A DNA stretch of 64,000 nt from Fulvivirga marina (GCF_016775155.1 NZ_JAEUGD010000031.1:62001-126000); one strand, 5' to 3'; shown: positions 54,038-63,501, counted from the stretch's first letter. Program-made: numbers and translations. The notes: generated by a model from the letters alone, not told the origin.

Positions 54038-56482
54038 TTAGAACCTCAATGCTACTGAAGCTAGAAAGTTTCTGGTAGCCTGTGGGTAATAATAATTTTC
54101 TCTTACAACATAATCAGCTCCACCCTGATAGCCAAATGTATAACCGTTTGAAGCATACAACTCATCAAACACATTATTTACCTGAAAAGTAAAGGCTATA
54201 TCCTTAATAAGGTCTGTATGTATTGTATACATCAACCTCAGGTCATTCACAAAATAAGCATCTAAAGATCGGTTATCATTTGATGTGTTATCCAGGTATT
54301 GCTTACCCACATATTTGGACAGCACGGATAGCTCAAGCCCCCTGATTGGAATGAATGTAATTTGAGAACCTGCTATAATATTAGGTGAGAATGCAATATC
54401 AGTATCTTTATATTTATTCTCTATGATGTTGTATTCATCAAAAGCAGGTCCATAATCGTATATAACTTCTCTGAATGAACCTATTTTATTCTGGCTAAAC
54501 GTAGCATTAGCCATCACCCTCAACCAATCCAGTAGATATACTCGTCCTTGTATTTCAACACCTGTTCTATAGCTATTCCGTACATTAGTTCTCAGAGCAC
54601 TACCCACGTCGTTGAGTTCTCCTGTTAATACTAGTTGATTTTCATAATCCATTAAATAATAGTTGGCCTGAATTTGATAACCAGAAGTATTCCTTCTAAA
54701 GCCGACTTCAAGGTTTCGCAAAGTTTCATGCTCGGGCCTGGATGGAGAATCTATAAAATCACTACGCACCGGCTCTCTATTAGCTATACTGTACGAAGCA
54801 TAAATATTACTACTTGCATCTAGTGTATATACAAACCCAAATTTCGGATTGAAGAAATCATATTTAGCTGATAAACCTAAAAGCCTTTGATCATTATCAA
54901 GCCCGGCAACATTATATTTTACATTACGGTATTGCAGATCACCAAAGGCACTCAATTTTTCTATTAACTGGTAGTTAACTTTCATAAATACATTAAAGTC
55001 ATTTTTATCCCCAGTATTGTCATAATACCTTTGCTCAATGGAAGTACCCTGAGCAAACTCAGCCCATATGATCTCTCCAAAGTGATCCCCTTTATATATG
55101 TTATAAGCCCCCCCTAATACAGCATTCAAACGCTTGCTTTGGTAATCAAGTGAATAAGTGAAGCCATAAAAATCATTGTCTAGCCATCTTCTTCTGATCA
55201 GGTCAGTGGAGGTGATAGTAGTATCTCCAATAGTTAGGTTCGGCAGACCATATTCCTCAAAATCATCACCCTCCCTAAATTGCTCATAGTACCCTCTCCC
55301 ATGAGTATAGTGCAAAGATATGTTAGCCGCAAAGTCAGACATTAATTGCTGAGACAAATGCAATTGATAATGGTCTTGTTGGTAGTCATCAACCTCATCT
55401 TCATACATATACCAGTTAAATGTTCTCCCTGAAGTTCGAAGATTTTCTGCCTGCGCATCACTTACTCCATTATTGGTAATTACAGCTTCTATACCTTCAA
55501 TATCATTTTCCAGAACAGCCTCTGGCGTACCGTACCATGATTGGTAGGTACGCTCTTTACCTCCGAACACCAGAGCTTTAACCAAAGTGGTTTTACCATA
55601 AAAGCCACCAGACAAATAATAAGAATTCAAATCGGAGGTTGCCCTGTCTATATACCCGTCAGACGCAATTTTTGATAATCGCCCATTGAAAGTCCACTTG
55701 TCATCAATCAGGCCTGTACCAAAACCCAGTGTATGTCTCCTGGTATCGAACGAACCAAAGGAATTGATCAATTCTCCATAGGGTTTTGCCTGCTTGATGT
55801 TGGTTTGCAAGTTGATAGTACCTCCAAAAGCTCCCGCGCCATTAGTAGAGGTACCCACTCCACGTTGTATCTGTATATTTTCTGTTGACGATGCTATATC
55901 CGGAATATCCACCCAGAAAACTCCTTGAGACTCGCTATCATTGAGTGGCACTCCGTTAATGGTCACATTTATTCTCGTCGCATCACTTCCTCGTATCCTT
56001 AATCCGGTATACCCAACTCCTGCCCCCGCATCCGAGGTGGTAACCAAAGAGGGCGTCCAATTAAGTACAAATGGAAGGTCCTGCCCCAGGTTATTATCTT
56101 CAATTTCCTCTCTATTTACTACAGTAAAAGTAGTCGGGGTTTTATCATTTGCCCTGGTAGCTGAAACTATCACCTCATCTGTCATATAAACATCGGGGGT
56201 TAAAGCTACTTCCAAACTCTCATTATCCGTTATATTCAGCTTCTGTTCATGAGTATTATACCCTATGAAAGTTACCTTTAATAAATAATCACCAGCATTA
56301 ACCTTCTCAAACTGAAACAAACCATCCGCACCTACAGGCACTACTCTTTCTCCCAAAAACACATTGGCAGCCGGGAGCACCTCTCCGGTTTCAGCATCTT
56401 TAACCGTACCCTTAACAACAAATTGTCCGTGAGTAACATAAGACAACATCAGCAATGAAGCCGCGATAAACAATACCTTCAT
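54038..56482 (-). CDS. TonB-dependent receptor, probable thiamine-compound transporter
   Basis: The 814-residue outer-membrane receptor has a signal peptide (MKVLFIAASLLMLSYVTHGQ) and a carboxypeptidase-like regulatory domain (about 22-105: VVKGTVKDAETGEVLPAANVFLG). The TonB box region DEVIVSATR follows, then a plug (GYTGLRIRGSDATRINVTINGVPLNDSES) and a 22-strand barrel ending LASVALRF. A TPP riboswitch sits directly upstream, so expression is switched off by thiamine pyrophosphate. Uptake of thiamine or a precursor is the natural reading, as for the known thiamine-regulated receptors of Bacteroidota. Confidence 0.88.
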   Translation of the reverse strand: MKVLFIAASLLMLSYVTHGQFVVKGTVKDAETGEVLPAANVFLGERVVPVGADGLFQFEKVNAGDYLLKVTFIGYNTHEQKLNITDNESLEVALTPDVYMTDEVIVSATRANDKTPTTFTVVNREEIEDNNLGQDLPFVLNWTPSLVTTSDAGAGVGYTGLRIRGSDATRINVTINGVPLNDSESQGVFWVDIPDIASSTENIQIQRGVGTSTNGAGAFGGTINLQTNIKQAKPYGELINSFGSFDTRRHTLGFGTGLIDDKWTFNGRLSKIASDGYIDRATSDLNSYYLSGGFYGKTTLVKALVFGGKERTYQSWYGTPEAVLENDIEGIEAVITNNGVSDAQAENLRTSGRTFNWYMYEDEVDDYQQDHYQLHLSQQLMSDFAANISLHYTHGRGYYEQFREGDDFEEYGLPNLTIGDTTITSTDLIRRRWLDNDFYGFTYSLDYQSKRLNAVLGGAYNIYKGDHFGEIIWAEFAQGTSIEQRYYDNTGDKNDFNVFMKVNYQLIEKLSAFGDLQYRNVKYNVAGLDNDQRLLGLSAKYDFFNPKFGFVYTLDASSNIYASYSIANREPVRSDFIDSPSRPEHETLRNLEVGFRRNTSGYQIQANYYLMDYENQLVLTGELNDVGSALRTNVRNSYRTGVEIQGRVYLLDWLRVMANATFSQNKIGSFREVIYDYGPAFDEYNIIENKYKDTDIAFSPNIIAGSQITFIPIRGLELSVLSKYVGKQYLDNTSNDNRSLDAYFVNDLRLMYTIHTDLIKDIAFTFQVNNVFDELYASNGYTFGYQGGADYVVRENYYYPQATRNFLASVALRF

Positions 56483-56546
56483 CTTGAACTTTAATTATTC
56501 TGTTAACTAAACCCGAAACAGGGGGTTCCCGGATCAATTTTAACAT

Positions 56547-56640
56547 ACCTCCCTACGCCAGCATTACCCGGATCAGGTTTCAACTCATCAATTCTCAGAG
56601 TCGTGGGTATAATCTCAGCCCTTGTATTTAGGCACCCCTA
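56547..56640 (-). promoter_or_regulatory. TPP riboswitch (thi box)
   Basis: On the minus strand the conserved blocks of the thiamine pyrophosphate aptamer appear in order: GGGGTGCC (56638-56631), GGCTGAGA with TATACCC after it, ACCTGATCC and GGGTAATGCTGGCGTAGGGA. They span about 94 bases. It ends about 65 bases before the TonB receptor start. Downstream a nine-base copy of TGATCCGGG (56536-56528) repeats an aptamer segment (56575-56567). A five-pair stem, AACCC with GGGTT (56527-56510), may be part of the expression platform. Confidence 0.93.
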
Positions 56641-56648
56641 TTTACTTG

Positions 56649-56680
56649 TAAAGGTACCAAAAAGTGGTTATTATCTCAAA
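56649..56680 (-). promoter_or_regulatory. Promoter of the riboswitch-controlled receptor gene
   Basis: TTTG at 56680-56677, a 20-base spacer and TACCTTTA at 56656-56649 (one mismatch to TAnnTTTG) lie just before the first conserved riboswitch base at 56638. The predicted transcription start thus coincides with the start of the aptamer. Confidence 0.6.
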
Positions 56681-56718
56681 TAATGATAAATTCGTCAGGT
56701 AAAACCGCAGAGCAATTT

Positions 56719-56726
56719 TATCTTTG
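56719..56726 (+). promoter_or_regulatory. Probable -7 promoter element of the biotin carrier gene
   Basis: TATCTTTG, an exact TAnnTTTG match, lies 20 bases before the ATG at 56747 on the plus strand. The -33 element is not clear. It is divergent from the receptor promoter. Confidence 0.45.
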
Positions 56727-56746
56727 GCCCTATAGCCTAATAAATT

Positions 56747-57241
56747 ATGTATAAAGTAAACGTTAACAACAATAGTTTTGAAGTAAAGCTTAAGGACGGT
56801 CAGATAGAGATTGATGACCAGTCTTTTGAGTGGGACATTGCCAAGATTAACGATCAGTCATACCACATCATTAAAGACAACAGTTCATACAGGGCTGAAA
56901 TTGTTGAAGCTGACTTAAAGAATAAAAATGTCACACTGAAGATCAACGGCAATAAGTACGATATAGAGCTTAAGGATAAGTTTGATCTACTTCTTGAAAA
57001 ACTTGGCATGGATGTATCTGCTTCTGCACAGATGAATGATGTTAAGGCACCGATGCCCGGGTTGATCTTTGAAATTCAGGTATCCGAGGGAGATGAAGTA
57101 AAAAAAGGGGATTCAATAATGATACTGGAAGCCATGAAAATGGAGAATGTTATCAAGGCTGGTGGTGATGGAGTAGTGAAGTCAGTGAAGGTTAAAAAAG
57201 GGGATAGCGTAGAAAAAAATCAGGTGTTGGTCCAATTTTAA
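56747..57241 (+). CDS. Biotin carboxyl carrier domain protein
   Basis: The 164-residue protein has a C-terminal biotinyl domain (about 95-164), APMPGLIFEIQVSEGDEV then EAMKMEN, with Lys131 as biotin site. The N-terminal 90 residues form a beta-rich linker module. It resembles the carrier subunit of acyl-CoA or oxaloacetate-type carboxylases in Bacteroidota. No biotin carboxylase or carboxyltransferase gene is adjacent, so its partner lies elsewhere. It is followed by pyrH after 75 bases with a separate promoter box. Confidence 0.87.
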   Translation: MYKVNVNNNSFEVKLKDGQIEIDDQSFEWDIAKINDQSYHIIKDNSSYRAEIVEADLKNKNVTLKINGNKYDIELKDKFDLLLEKLGMDVSASAQMNDVKAPMPGLIFEIQVSEGDEVKKGDSIMILEAMKMENVIKAGGDGVVKSVKVKKGDSVEKNQVLVQF

Positions 57242-57273
57242 TAATCACCCCTGAAATATTCATTTATCCCTGT

Positions 57274-57281
57274 TATATTTG
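57274..57281 (+). promoter_or_regulatory. Probable -7 promoter element of pyrH-frr
   Basis: TATATTTG, followed by CAGC as is common at Bacteroidota start sites, lies 36 bases before the pyrH ATG. A convincing TTG at -33 is not seen. Confidence 0.4.
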
Positions 57282-57316
57282 CAGCAATTTAAACTAAAAT
57301 AATCTTCCTACTTTCA

Positions 57317-58021
57317 ATGAGATATAAACGAATATTACTGAAGCTTAGTGGTGAATCTTTAATGGGATCTGGACAGTATGGCATAGACCCTAACAGACTG
57401 CTGCAATATGCAAATGAAATTAAAGCGGTAAAAGAAAAAGGGGTTGAAATTGCCATTGTTATTGGTGGTGGAAACATCTTCAGAGGTGTAATGGCAGAAG
57501 CTGCAGGTATAGAAAGGGTGCAGGGAGATTATATGGGCATGTTAGCCACTGTAATCAATGGCATGGCTCTACAAAGTGCTCTTGAAGGCGTCGGACTTTA
57601 CACCAGGCTAATGTCTGGTATAAAAATGGAGCAGGTTTGTGAACCATTTATCAGAAGAAGAGCTATCAGACACTTGGAAAAGGGAAGGATCGTAATTTTC
57701 GGCGCCGGTATTGGTAACCCGTACTTCACCACTGACTCTACAGCAAGCCTCAGGGCAATAGAAATTCAAGCTGATGTGGTACTAAAAGGAACCCGCGTTG
57801 ATGGTGTATACACTGCTGACCCTGAAAAAGACCCTACCGCCGAAAGGTACTCAGAGCTATCATTTCAAGAGGCATATGAAAGGAACCTTAACATCATGGA
57901 TATGACAGCCTTCACTTTGTGTCAGGAAAACAACCTGCCTATTATTGTATTTGATATGAATAAACCGGATAACCTGCTGAATATTCTTCATGGCGAAAAT
58001 GCCGGTACTTTGATAACCTAA
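57317..58021 (+). CDS. pyrH: UMP kinase
   Basis: UMP kinase makes UDP in pyrimidine synthesis. The 234 residues of the amino acid kinase fold include [13 protein letters not shown] at the N terminus, [11 protein letters not shown] and the conserved [16 protein letters not shown] and FDMNKPDNL blocks. It is followed by frr, a conserved bacterial pair. Confidence 0.98.
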   Translation: MRYKRILLKLSGESLMGSGQYGIDPNRLLQYANEIKAVKEKGVEIAIVIGGGNIFRGVMAEAAGIERVQGDYMGMLATVINGMALQSALEGVGLYTRLMSGIKMEQVCEPFIRRRAIRHLEKGRIVIFGAGIGNPYFTTDSTASLRAIEIQADVVLKGTRVDGVYTADPEKDPTAERYSELSFQEAYERNLNIMDMTAFTLCQENNLPIIVFDMNKPDNLLNILHGENAGTLIT

Positions 58022-58066
58022 CTTTCACCTATTTCTTATACTTAGAAAGATAATCTAGACAAAACC

Positions 58067-58627
58067 ATGGAAGAAATAAACATGTACCTTGACGAGGCCA
58101 AGGATTTAATGAATAAAGCTATTAAGCACGTAAGCAGTGAATTGGTAAAAATCCGAGCGGGTAAAGCAACTCCAAGCATGCTGGAAGGGTTAATGGTAGT
58201 TTATTACGGAAACCCAACCCCAATTAATCAGGTAGCATCTGTTACCACTCCTGATGCCCGGACACTGATGATCAAACCGTGGGAAAAGAATGTAATTCCT
58301 GAAATTGAAAAGGCTATCATTAACAGCGACCTCGGTCTTAACCCTCAAAACGATGGGGAGCAAGTGATTATCAATGTACCACAGTTGACAGAAGAGAGAA
58401 GGGTTACACTAGTAAAACAGGCTAAGCATGAAGGAGAACAAGGCAAGATCAGCGTCCGAAATATAAGAAAAGAAACTAATGACAACCTTAAGCAACTTCA
58501 AAAAGATGGAGTTTCTGAGGATGAGATTAAAAGAGCCGAAGATAAAGTCCAGGCTTTAACTGATGAATTCAATAAGAAAATTGATGAAATTCTAGTTAAA
58601 AAGGAATCCGAGATAATGACGGTTTAA
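58067..58627 (+). CDS. frr: Ribosome recycling factor
   Basis: RRF splits the post-termination ribosome together with EF-G. The 186 residues have the L-shaped three-helix-bundle signature: VKIRAGKATPSMLEGLMVVYYGNPTPINQVASV, and further EERRVTLVKQAKHEGEQGKISVRNIRKE. An internal ATG at residue 6 is possible, but the first is adequate. The stop codon is part of an inverted repeat and is followed by a terminator. Confidence 0.98.
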   Translation: MEEINMYLDEAKDLMNKAIKHVSSELVKIRAGKATPSMLEGLMVVYYGNPTPINQVASVTTPDARTLMIKPWEKNVIPEIEKAIINSDLGLNPQNDGEQVIINVPQLTEERRVTLVKQAKHEGEQGKISVRNIRKETNDNLKQLQKDGVSEDEIKRAEDKVQALTDEFNKKIDEILVKKESEIMTV

Positions 58628-58650
58628 TATTAGTATTTGAAATATTAAAC
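58622..58650. repeat. Inverted repeat overlapping the frr stop codon
   Basis: GTTTAATATT (58622-58631) and AATATTAAAC (58641-58650) form a perfect ten-base inverted repeat with a nine-base loop. The stop TAA of frr lies in the left arm. It is A/T-rich and lies just ahead of the terminator hairpin. Confidence 0.5.
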
Positions 58651-58665
58651 TTAAATACTTGACTT

Positions 58666-58693
58666 AAAAGCCACTATAGTGGCTTTTTTATTT
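58666..58693. terminator. Terminator after frr, usable in both directions
   Basis: AAAAGCCAC (58666-58674) and GTGGCTTTT (58679-58687) pair perfectly around TATA, followed by further Ts on the plus strand. The A-run on the left gives Ts on the minus strand, so it also serves the convergent gene at 58740. Confidence 0.9.
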
Positions 58694-58739
58694 CCTGTAT
58701 TCAACGCTGTTCAATAAGCCATTGACTCCCTAAGTTAAT

Positions 58740-61358
58740 CTAAAAAATATCATCAAAATTGGTAGCAATACCAATCCTCACACCAAAATCCTGATATTTC
58801 CCATCATAAAAAGAGGTGACTGCTTCTAGCCTGAATACGCGTAAAATATAGTTTATACCATAGCCTAATTCAGTATACCCCGAACTGGTTGTTACATTAT
58901 TGATCAGATGGTTAACGAAAAAGCTTTCTCTAACTCCTGATAGTCTGACCAAAGGCATTCTGGTAATCAAAAACTTACGGAATTGATAATGCAAGTTTCC
59001 TGAAAAATACTCTTCATTAGTACTAAAGGTATAGTAGTCAAGCATTCTGAAACTACCAACGGGGTCAGTAGTTACAAACGGCGTCCTATTTCCAAGAAAA
59101 TGCTTATAATCCATAAAATACATTTTATCATTATTAAGAAATGTACCAGCTCTGAGCATAACATCCACGTGACCTCGTATACCAATGTTGAACCCATATT
59201 TAAAGTCCAGCTCAACCATATCGTAATCAACTTCACTATCAAATGTTGAAATACCCTTTATATAACTTAGTTGAATAATGGGTGAAGATTTATCAATTGC
59301 AGATTTCTTCCCATTATAAATCTTGTACTTTACCCATGGCTTGTACACAAAATTCACCTCGGCAGTTAGCGCTCTATGCTCTTGAAATGTGGTCATCGGA
59401 ATAGACAGACTTAGGGGAGCATTAGCTGTAAAACCATCGCCTTCAATATCAAAAAACCTATAATCAGTATTATTGAATAACTCTCTACGCTCGGCCATTT
59501 GCATATTCAAACTCATGTTCAGCTTACTATTGATTTTCTTTTTATAAGAAAATTCAAGAAAGTCCTTCTCATAGATTTTCATATAATTTCGCTCCAGAAA
59601 CAGAGTCATAAATGTATTAACATACCGGTTTATTGGTTCATCATTATTAAACTGGTTGATGTACCTTCCAAAGGTAAGTACTATATCGCTTCGATTGTCA
59701 AAATCCCCAAAACCATAGCCCAGATCAAATTTCCCTGAAAGCTTTTCTCTTGCAAATGCATAACGTACGGTAGGCTTCAGACTTAACCAATTCTTGTTAT
59801 CAAATGTTTTTGTAAAAGAAATTGCATAATCAACATTAAAGCCTTCTACAGTATTATAGTTAGTACCTAAAAGTGGGGTATGAATCCGCAGATGTGTTTT
59901 ATCTGCAATCTTATATGTGTTACCAATAACAATATCCTGAATATGAAAGCCTTTACGTTTGGTTGTTTTTAATGTATCTCCCTCTCGCTCCAACTTTTCG
60001 ATATTGGCCAAACTATCAGCTGTTGCATACCCTTTCTTCTCAGCCTGAGTCAACGGCACTGGCCTTATGTTTGCCCAAAAGCTTGAATCCTGCTCATAGG
60101 CGAGTGTATCAACCTTGAAGGTCCGGTTCGATATAATATCAGGCTCCTTTTGCTGCTTAAGCTCCATTTTCTCATATGCCCTCATAATTTTTCTCAATTG
60201 CTTCCTCGTCACCTCCTTCCCCGAAGTAAGCATCTCCTGTATCTCACTAGTCTCTTCGTTTTTGACCTGTTGTTCCAACTTACCAGCTAAATCCTCCTCA
60301 ACTTTTTCATCTATCACCGCTATTTCCAAATCCAGATCGGGATTGATCTCTATCTTATAGTCACTCACTGTAGCCAGGTAATTACCCATAAACTCAAACC
60401 CCAGCACTTTCCCTTTAACATAAAACTTATGGGTGACAGGCAGCCATACATTTTTCTCCACCGGCTCATAGGTTTGCTCAATACGGAAATTTACTCCAAG
60501 CTTCGTTACTTTAAGGTCAAGACTATAAATACTCCAGTAATCCTCAACAATATTGATATAACCTTCAAAAACATTATCCCCTCTGGAGCGTGGAATAACT
60601 TTTATTTTGCTCACTTCAAAACCCTGATCTCTATAAGTACCATCATAAACAAACCTATAGTAAGAAAAGGCTTTAGGGGATAAGGGGGAAACTGACTTAG
60701 CCACCTCAGGTTCATAAAAAGACCCATTTACATAGGCATTCGGATCAGTATTATTATCATCACCTTGGGTATAAATAGAAATCACCTTCTCATTATATAT
60801 ATTAGGTCTGACATACTCTATATCACTAACAGATTCCGTAATAAATACCCGATCAGGATCAAACCCCTCTTTTTCCATGGCTCCTTTCATAAAAAAAGGG
60901 TAATCTATTAATTGCCCTGTACCTTTGATATATACCCTTGCGGTATATCGATCTACTTGCTGTGTATGAAACTTACTTTTGGCAATAGCCTTTCGCATAA
61001 TGGTATACGCTGGGTCCTCCTTACCTGCCAGTATTTCAATATCCTTGAGCAGCATTACCTGCGTACGAAGCACTACATTCAGTTCAATAAAATCTTCGTT
61101 AACCTGAACTTCCTTTAACAGTGATTCGTAACCTACATATTGAAAAATAATTTGATAATTCCCGGGAGCTAGTTGAATTTCGTAGTATGCTTCAGCATTG
61201 GTGGTAGTTCCCGTACCGATTTCCTTCACATATATTGTAGCAAATGATAATAGTTCTCCATCGTCCCCTTTAACTACACCTCTCACACCTCCTGCATGAG
61301 CCAAAACTGTACTGAAAAAACATAACACTAACAGTACAAGCAGATGTTTACACTTCAT
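58740..61358 (-). CDS. DUF5686-type outer-membrane-associated protein with carboxypeptidase-like domain
   Basis: The 872-residue exported protein has a signal peptide (MKCKHLLVLLVLCFFSTVLAHA). A carboxypeptidase-like regulatory beta-sandwich follows at about 25-105 (GVVKGDDGELLSFATIYVKEIGTGTTTNAEAYYEI, IIFQYVGYESLLKEV). The long remainder ends in beta-rich, barrel-like segments (YGINYILRVFRLEAVTSFYDGKYQDFGVRIGIATNF). This is the pattern of DUF5686 family proteins of Bacteroidota, of unknown function. A charged linker (about 360-420) separates the parts. It is not part of the nadD operon in a clear way (54-base gap). Confidence 0.78.
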   Translation of the reverse strand: MKCKHLLVLLVLCFFSTVLAHAGGVRGVVKGDDGELLSFATIYVKEIGTGTTTNAEAYYEIQLAPGNYQIIFQYVGYESLLKEVQVNEDFIELNVVLRTQVMLLKDIEILAGKEDPAYTIMRKAIAKSKFHTQQVDRYTARVYIKGTGQLIDYPFFMKGAMEKEGFDPDRVFITESVSDIEYVRPNIYNEKVISIYTQGDDNNTDPNAYVNGSFYEPEVAKSVSPLSPKAFSYYRFVYDGTYRDQGFEVSKIKVIPRSRGDNVFEGYINIVEDYWSIYSLDLKVTKLGVNFRIEQTYEPVEKNVWLPVTHKFYVKGKVLGFEFMGNYLATVSDYKIEINPDLDLEIAVIDEKVEEDLAGKLEQQVKNEETSEIQEMLTSGKEVTRKQLRKIMRAYEKMELKQQKEPDIISNRTFKVDTLAYEQDSSFWANIRPVPLTQAEKKGYATADSLANIEKLEREGDTLKTTKRKGFHIQDIVIGNTYKIADKTHLRIHTPLLGTNYNTVEGFNVDYAISFTKTFDNKNWLSLKPTVRYAFAREKLSGKFDLGYGFGDFDNRSDIVLTFGRYINQFNNDEPINRYVNTFMTLFLERNYMKIYEKDFLEFSYKKKINSKLNMSLNMQMAERRELFNNTDYRFFDIEGDGFTANAPLSLSIPMTTFQEHRALTAEVNFVYKPWVKYKIYNGKKSAIDKSSPIIQLSYIKGISTFDSEVDYDMVELDFKYGFNIGIRGHVDVMLRAGTFLNNDKMYFMDYKHFLGNRTPFVTTDPVGSFRMLDYYTFSTNEEYFSGNLHYQFRKFLITRMPLVRLSGVRESFFVNHLINNVTTSSGYTELGYGINYILRVFRLEAVTSFYDGKYQDFGVRIGIATNFDDIF

Positions 61359-61412
61359 GAAATTTATTTTGATATCAGAATACTAAGCAATGACGAGATA
61401 CAAGAAATAATG

Positions 61413-61985
61413 TTACATATAAAACTTTTTTCCACGAATCATCTCTTCAACGCTATCAGGAACAAGATATTTAACAGATTGTCCTTTTTTTACACAATTT
61501 CTAATGAAGGTAGCCGATATATCAAGCATGGGTGCCTCCACCATTCTTACATTGGGATGACCCTTAACTTCAGAAGGCTTCGAATTTGGCCTGGGGTAAA
61601 CATAAAGCCCATACTGATCCAGTATTTTATCATGATTTTTCCACTTGGGGAAACTTTTAAGGTTATCCTCTCCTATGATCAGTTTAAACGAATAGTCAGG
61701 ATGCTTTTCAGTTAGATATACCAAGGTATCTATGGTATAACTTGGCCTGGGCATATTAAACTCAATATCTATAGCCCTAAGGTTATAATTATCAAAAATT
61801 GCGGAGTTAACCATATCAAACCGATCAAACTCATGTAAAAGTGATCTTCTCTTCTTGAATGGATTTTGTGGAGACACTACAAACCACACCTTGTCAATAT
61901 CCGTCGTTTCCACCATTACATTGGCAATAATGAGATGCCCAATATGAACCGGATTAAACGACCCAAAAAACAAACCGATCTTCAT
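61413..61985 (-). CDS. nadD: Nicotinate-nucleotide adenylyltransferase
   Basis: NadD makes deamido-NAD from nicotinate mononucleotide and ATP. The 190 residues start MKIGLFFGSFNPVHIGHLI, the nucleotidyltransferase GSFxPxHxGH signature, and have the ISATFIRN motif near the C terminus. It follows gmk on the same strand. Confidence 0.96.
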   Translation of the reverse strand: MKIGLFFGSFNPVHIGHLIIANVMVETTDIDKVWFVVSPQNPFKKRRSLLHEFDRFDMVNSAIFDNYNLRAIDIEFNMPRPSYTIDTLVYLTEKHPDYSFKLIIGEDNLKSFPKWKNHDKILDQYGLYVYPRPNSKPSEVKGHPNVRMVEAPMLDISATFIRNCVKKGQSVKYLVPDSVEEMIRGKKFYM

Positions 61986-62024
61986 GTAAAGATTTTTTCT
62001 GTATTCAGACTCTACGCAAAACTG

Positions 62025-62612
62025 TTATATAGCCTTTACGTCTGAATTGATGAAATTATCGACTAATTCTTCTGCTTTTTTCAAAGACTCATCAAGATCT
62101 TTATTGATGAGGGTAACATCAAATTTATCTTCAAATGTCATCTCAAACTTCGCCTTAAATACTCTTTGCGACAGGCTGTTTTCTGTCTCAGTCTGGCGAT
62201 CCATCAAGCGATCTTTGAGTTCATCTATGGAAGGTACCTTTACAAAAACTGCCAGTGCTCTTTCTCCAAAATATTCCTTTAAGTGCAACCCACCTTTGAC
62301 ATCCACATCAAAAATTACATGTCTACCTTCCTGCCAGATTCTTTCAACCTCCGACTTTAACGTACCATAGAAGTTACCAGCATATACTTCCTCCCACTCT
62401 ATGAACTCTTCATTATCGATTTTCCTCTTAAAATCTCCAGGGGTGAGAAAGTAATAGTCCTTGCCATTCTCTTCATTTCGTCCACGTTTATCCCTTGTAC
62501 AAGCGGATATCGAAAACCCTAGCTTAGGGTTGGTGGCCAATAAATGTTTTACAATAGTTGTTTTACCCGATCCGGATGGAGCGGAAAAGATAATAGCTTT
62601 ACCGTTATGCAT
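62025..62612 (-). CDS. gmk: Guanylate kinase
   Basis: Guanylate kinase converts GMP to GDP. The 195 residues have the P-loop [10 protein letters not shown] near the N terminus, then the GMP-binding segment [23 protein letters not shown]. The segments [19 protein letters not shown] and [12 protein letters not shown] follow. It lies between the anti-sigma factor and nadD with short gaps. Confidence 0.97.
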   Translation of the reverse strand: MHNGKAIIFSAPSGSGKTTIVKHLLATNPKLGFSISACTRDKRGRNEENGKDYYFLTPGDFKRKIDNEEFIEWEEVYAGNFYGTLKSEVERIWQEGRHVIFDVDVKGGLHLKEYFGERALAVFVKVPSIDELKDRLMDRQTETENSLSQRVFKAKFEMTFEDKFDVTLINKDLDESLKKAEELVDNFINSDVKAI

Positions 62613-62615
62613 TAT

Positions 62616-62912
62616 TTATTCTTCAGCGCCTTGAAATACTTTGGACTTGATCTGGTCTACAAGGTCACTGGGTACCTCTTTATCGTAACATTTTTGCTTT
62701 ATCAACTCTTTGATAGCCTTATCAACGTTATAGATCTCATAGTAAGGCATGCAGTTCTCAATATGTTTTTTGAAATATTCCTGCTCTTTAGGACCGGCTT
62801 CTTCATCAAGAACCAGATTAAGTATCTTCAGACACTCCTTATGGTCTGGCTGAACGCCTTGAGCGTTCCTTGACGAACTTTCGTCAAATGAATCTGTAGA
62901 GGATAATCCCAT
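62616..62912 (-). CDS. Zinc-finger-type anti-sigma factor
   Basis: The small 98-residue protein directly downstream of an ECF sigma gene has the layout of ZAS anti-sigma factors. It has an N-terminal Cys, then HIENCMPYYEIYNVDKAI in place of the usual HxxxCxxC, so the last Cys is Tyr. It likely binds and holds the sigma factor. The altered site makes zinc binding uncertain. Gap to the sigma gene: seven bases. Confidence 0.75.
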   Translation of the reverse strand: MGLSSTDSFDESSSRNAQGVQPDHKECLKILNLVLDEEAGPKEQEYFKKHIENCMPYYEIYNVDKAIKELIKQKCYDKEVPSDLVDQIKSKVFQGAEE

Positions 62913-62919
62913 AAACTAT

Positions 62920-63501
62920 CTAATTTTTGTATCCCATTTTTTTTGCATAATCGCTGAGCCTCTCTTTCAAGAGGTTTCTCGCTCTGTGTAATCTGGATCT
63001 TACTGTACCTATGGGAATATCCAAAATTTTGGCCATCTCATCATACTTAAAGCCTTCCAGGTCACAAAGAATAATAACTGTCCTAAAATCAACATCCAGG
63101 GAATTAAGCGCATTGGAGATTTCATCTCCAATCATATCCTGTACCGTCTCAATACGCAAATCCGTGGTTATAGATTGATCAACATCTTCAGAGTTATAAA
63201 AAGTTTCAACCTCCTGATAATCCACCTTAGAAGGCTGTTTACTTTTCTTCCTAAAGTCGTTAATAAAGCTGTTTTTCAGTATTCGAAACAACCACGCTTT
63301 GGCATTAGTTCCTTTTTCAAACGATTCGATAAACCTGTACGCTTTGAGATATGTATCCTGTACCAGGTCTTTGGCATCATCTTCATCAAAAGTTAACCTG
63401 TAAGCAAAGTTATACATTGAATCTATATGAGGGAGAAACTCCTTTTCAAAGGTCTTTTCCTTCTCTTTTTGCGAATAACTTTGTCTTCTAGTCTCGGACA
63501 T
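62920..63501 (-). CDS. RNA polymerase sigma-70 factor, ECF family
   Basis: The 193-residue sigma factor has region 2 (about 25-95: DSMYNFAYRLTFDEDDAKDLVQDTYLKAYRF, with the core-binding and -10 recognition segment). Region 4 follows (about 130-185: FRTVIILCDLEGFKYDEMAKILDIPIGTVRSRLHRARNLLKERL). Extracytoplasmic-function sigma factors are usually controlled by an adjacent anti-sigma factor, as here. Its stress or envelope signal is unknown. Confidence 0.95.
   Translation of the reverse strand: MSETRRQSYSQKEKEKTFEKEFLPHIDSMYNFAYRLTFDEDDAKDLVQDTYLKAYRFIESFEKGTNAKAWLFRILKNSFINDFRKKSKQPSKVDYQEVETFYNSEDVDQSITTDLRIETVQDMIGDEISNALNSLDVDFRTVIILCDLEGFKYDEMAKILDIPIGTVRSRLHRARNLLKERLSDYAKKMGYKN

Noticed and set aside
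56528-56575. Repeated TGATCCGGG as trace of a mobile element
   Set aside because: Both copies lie in or next to the TPP aptamer and there is no transposase or terminal repeat; discussed instead as a riboswitch platform feature.
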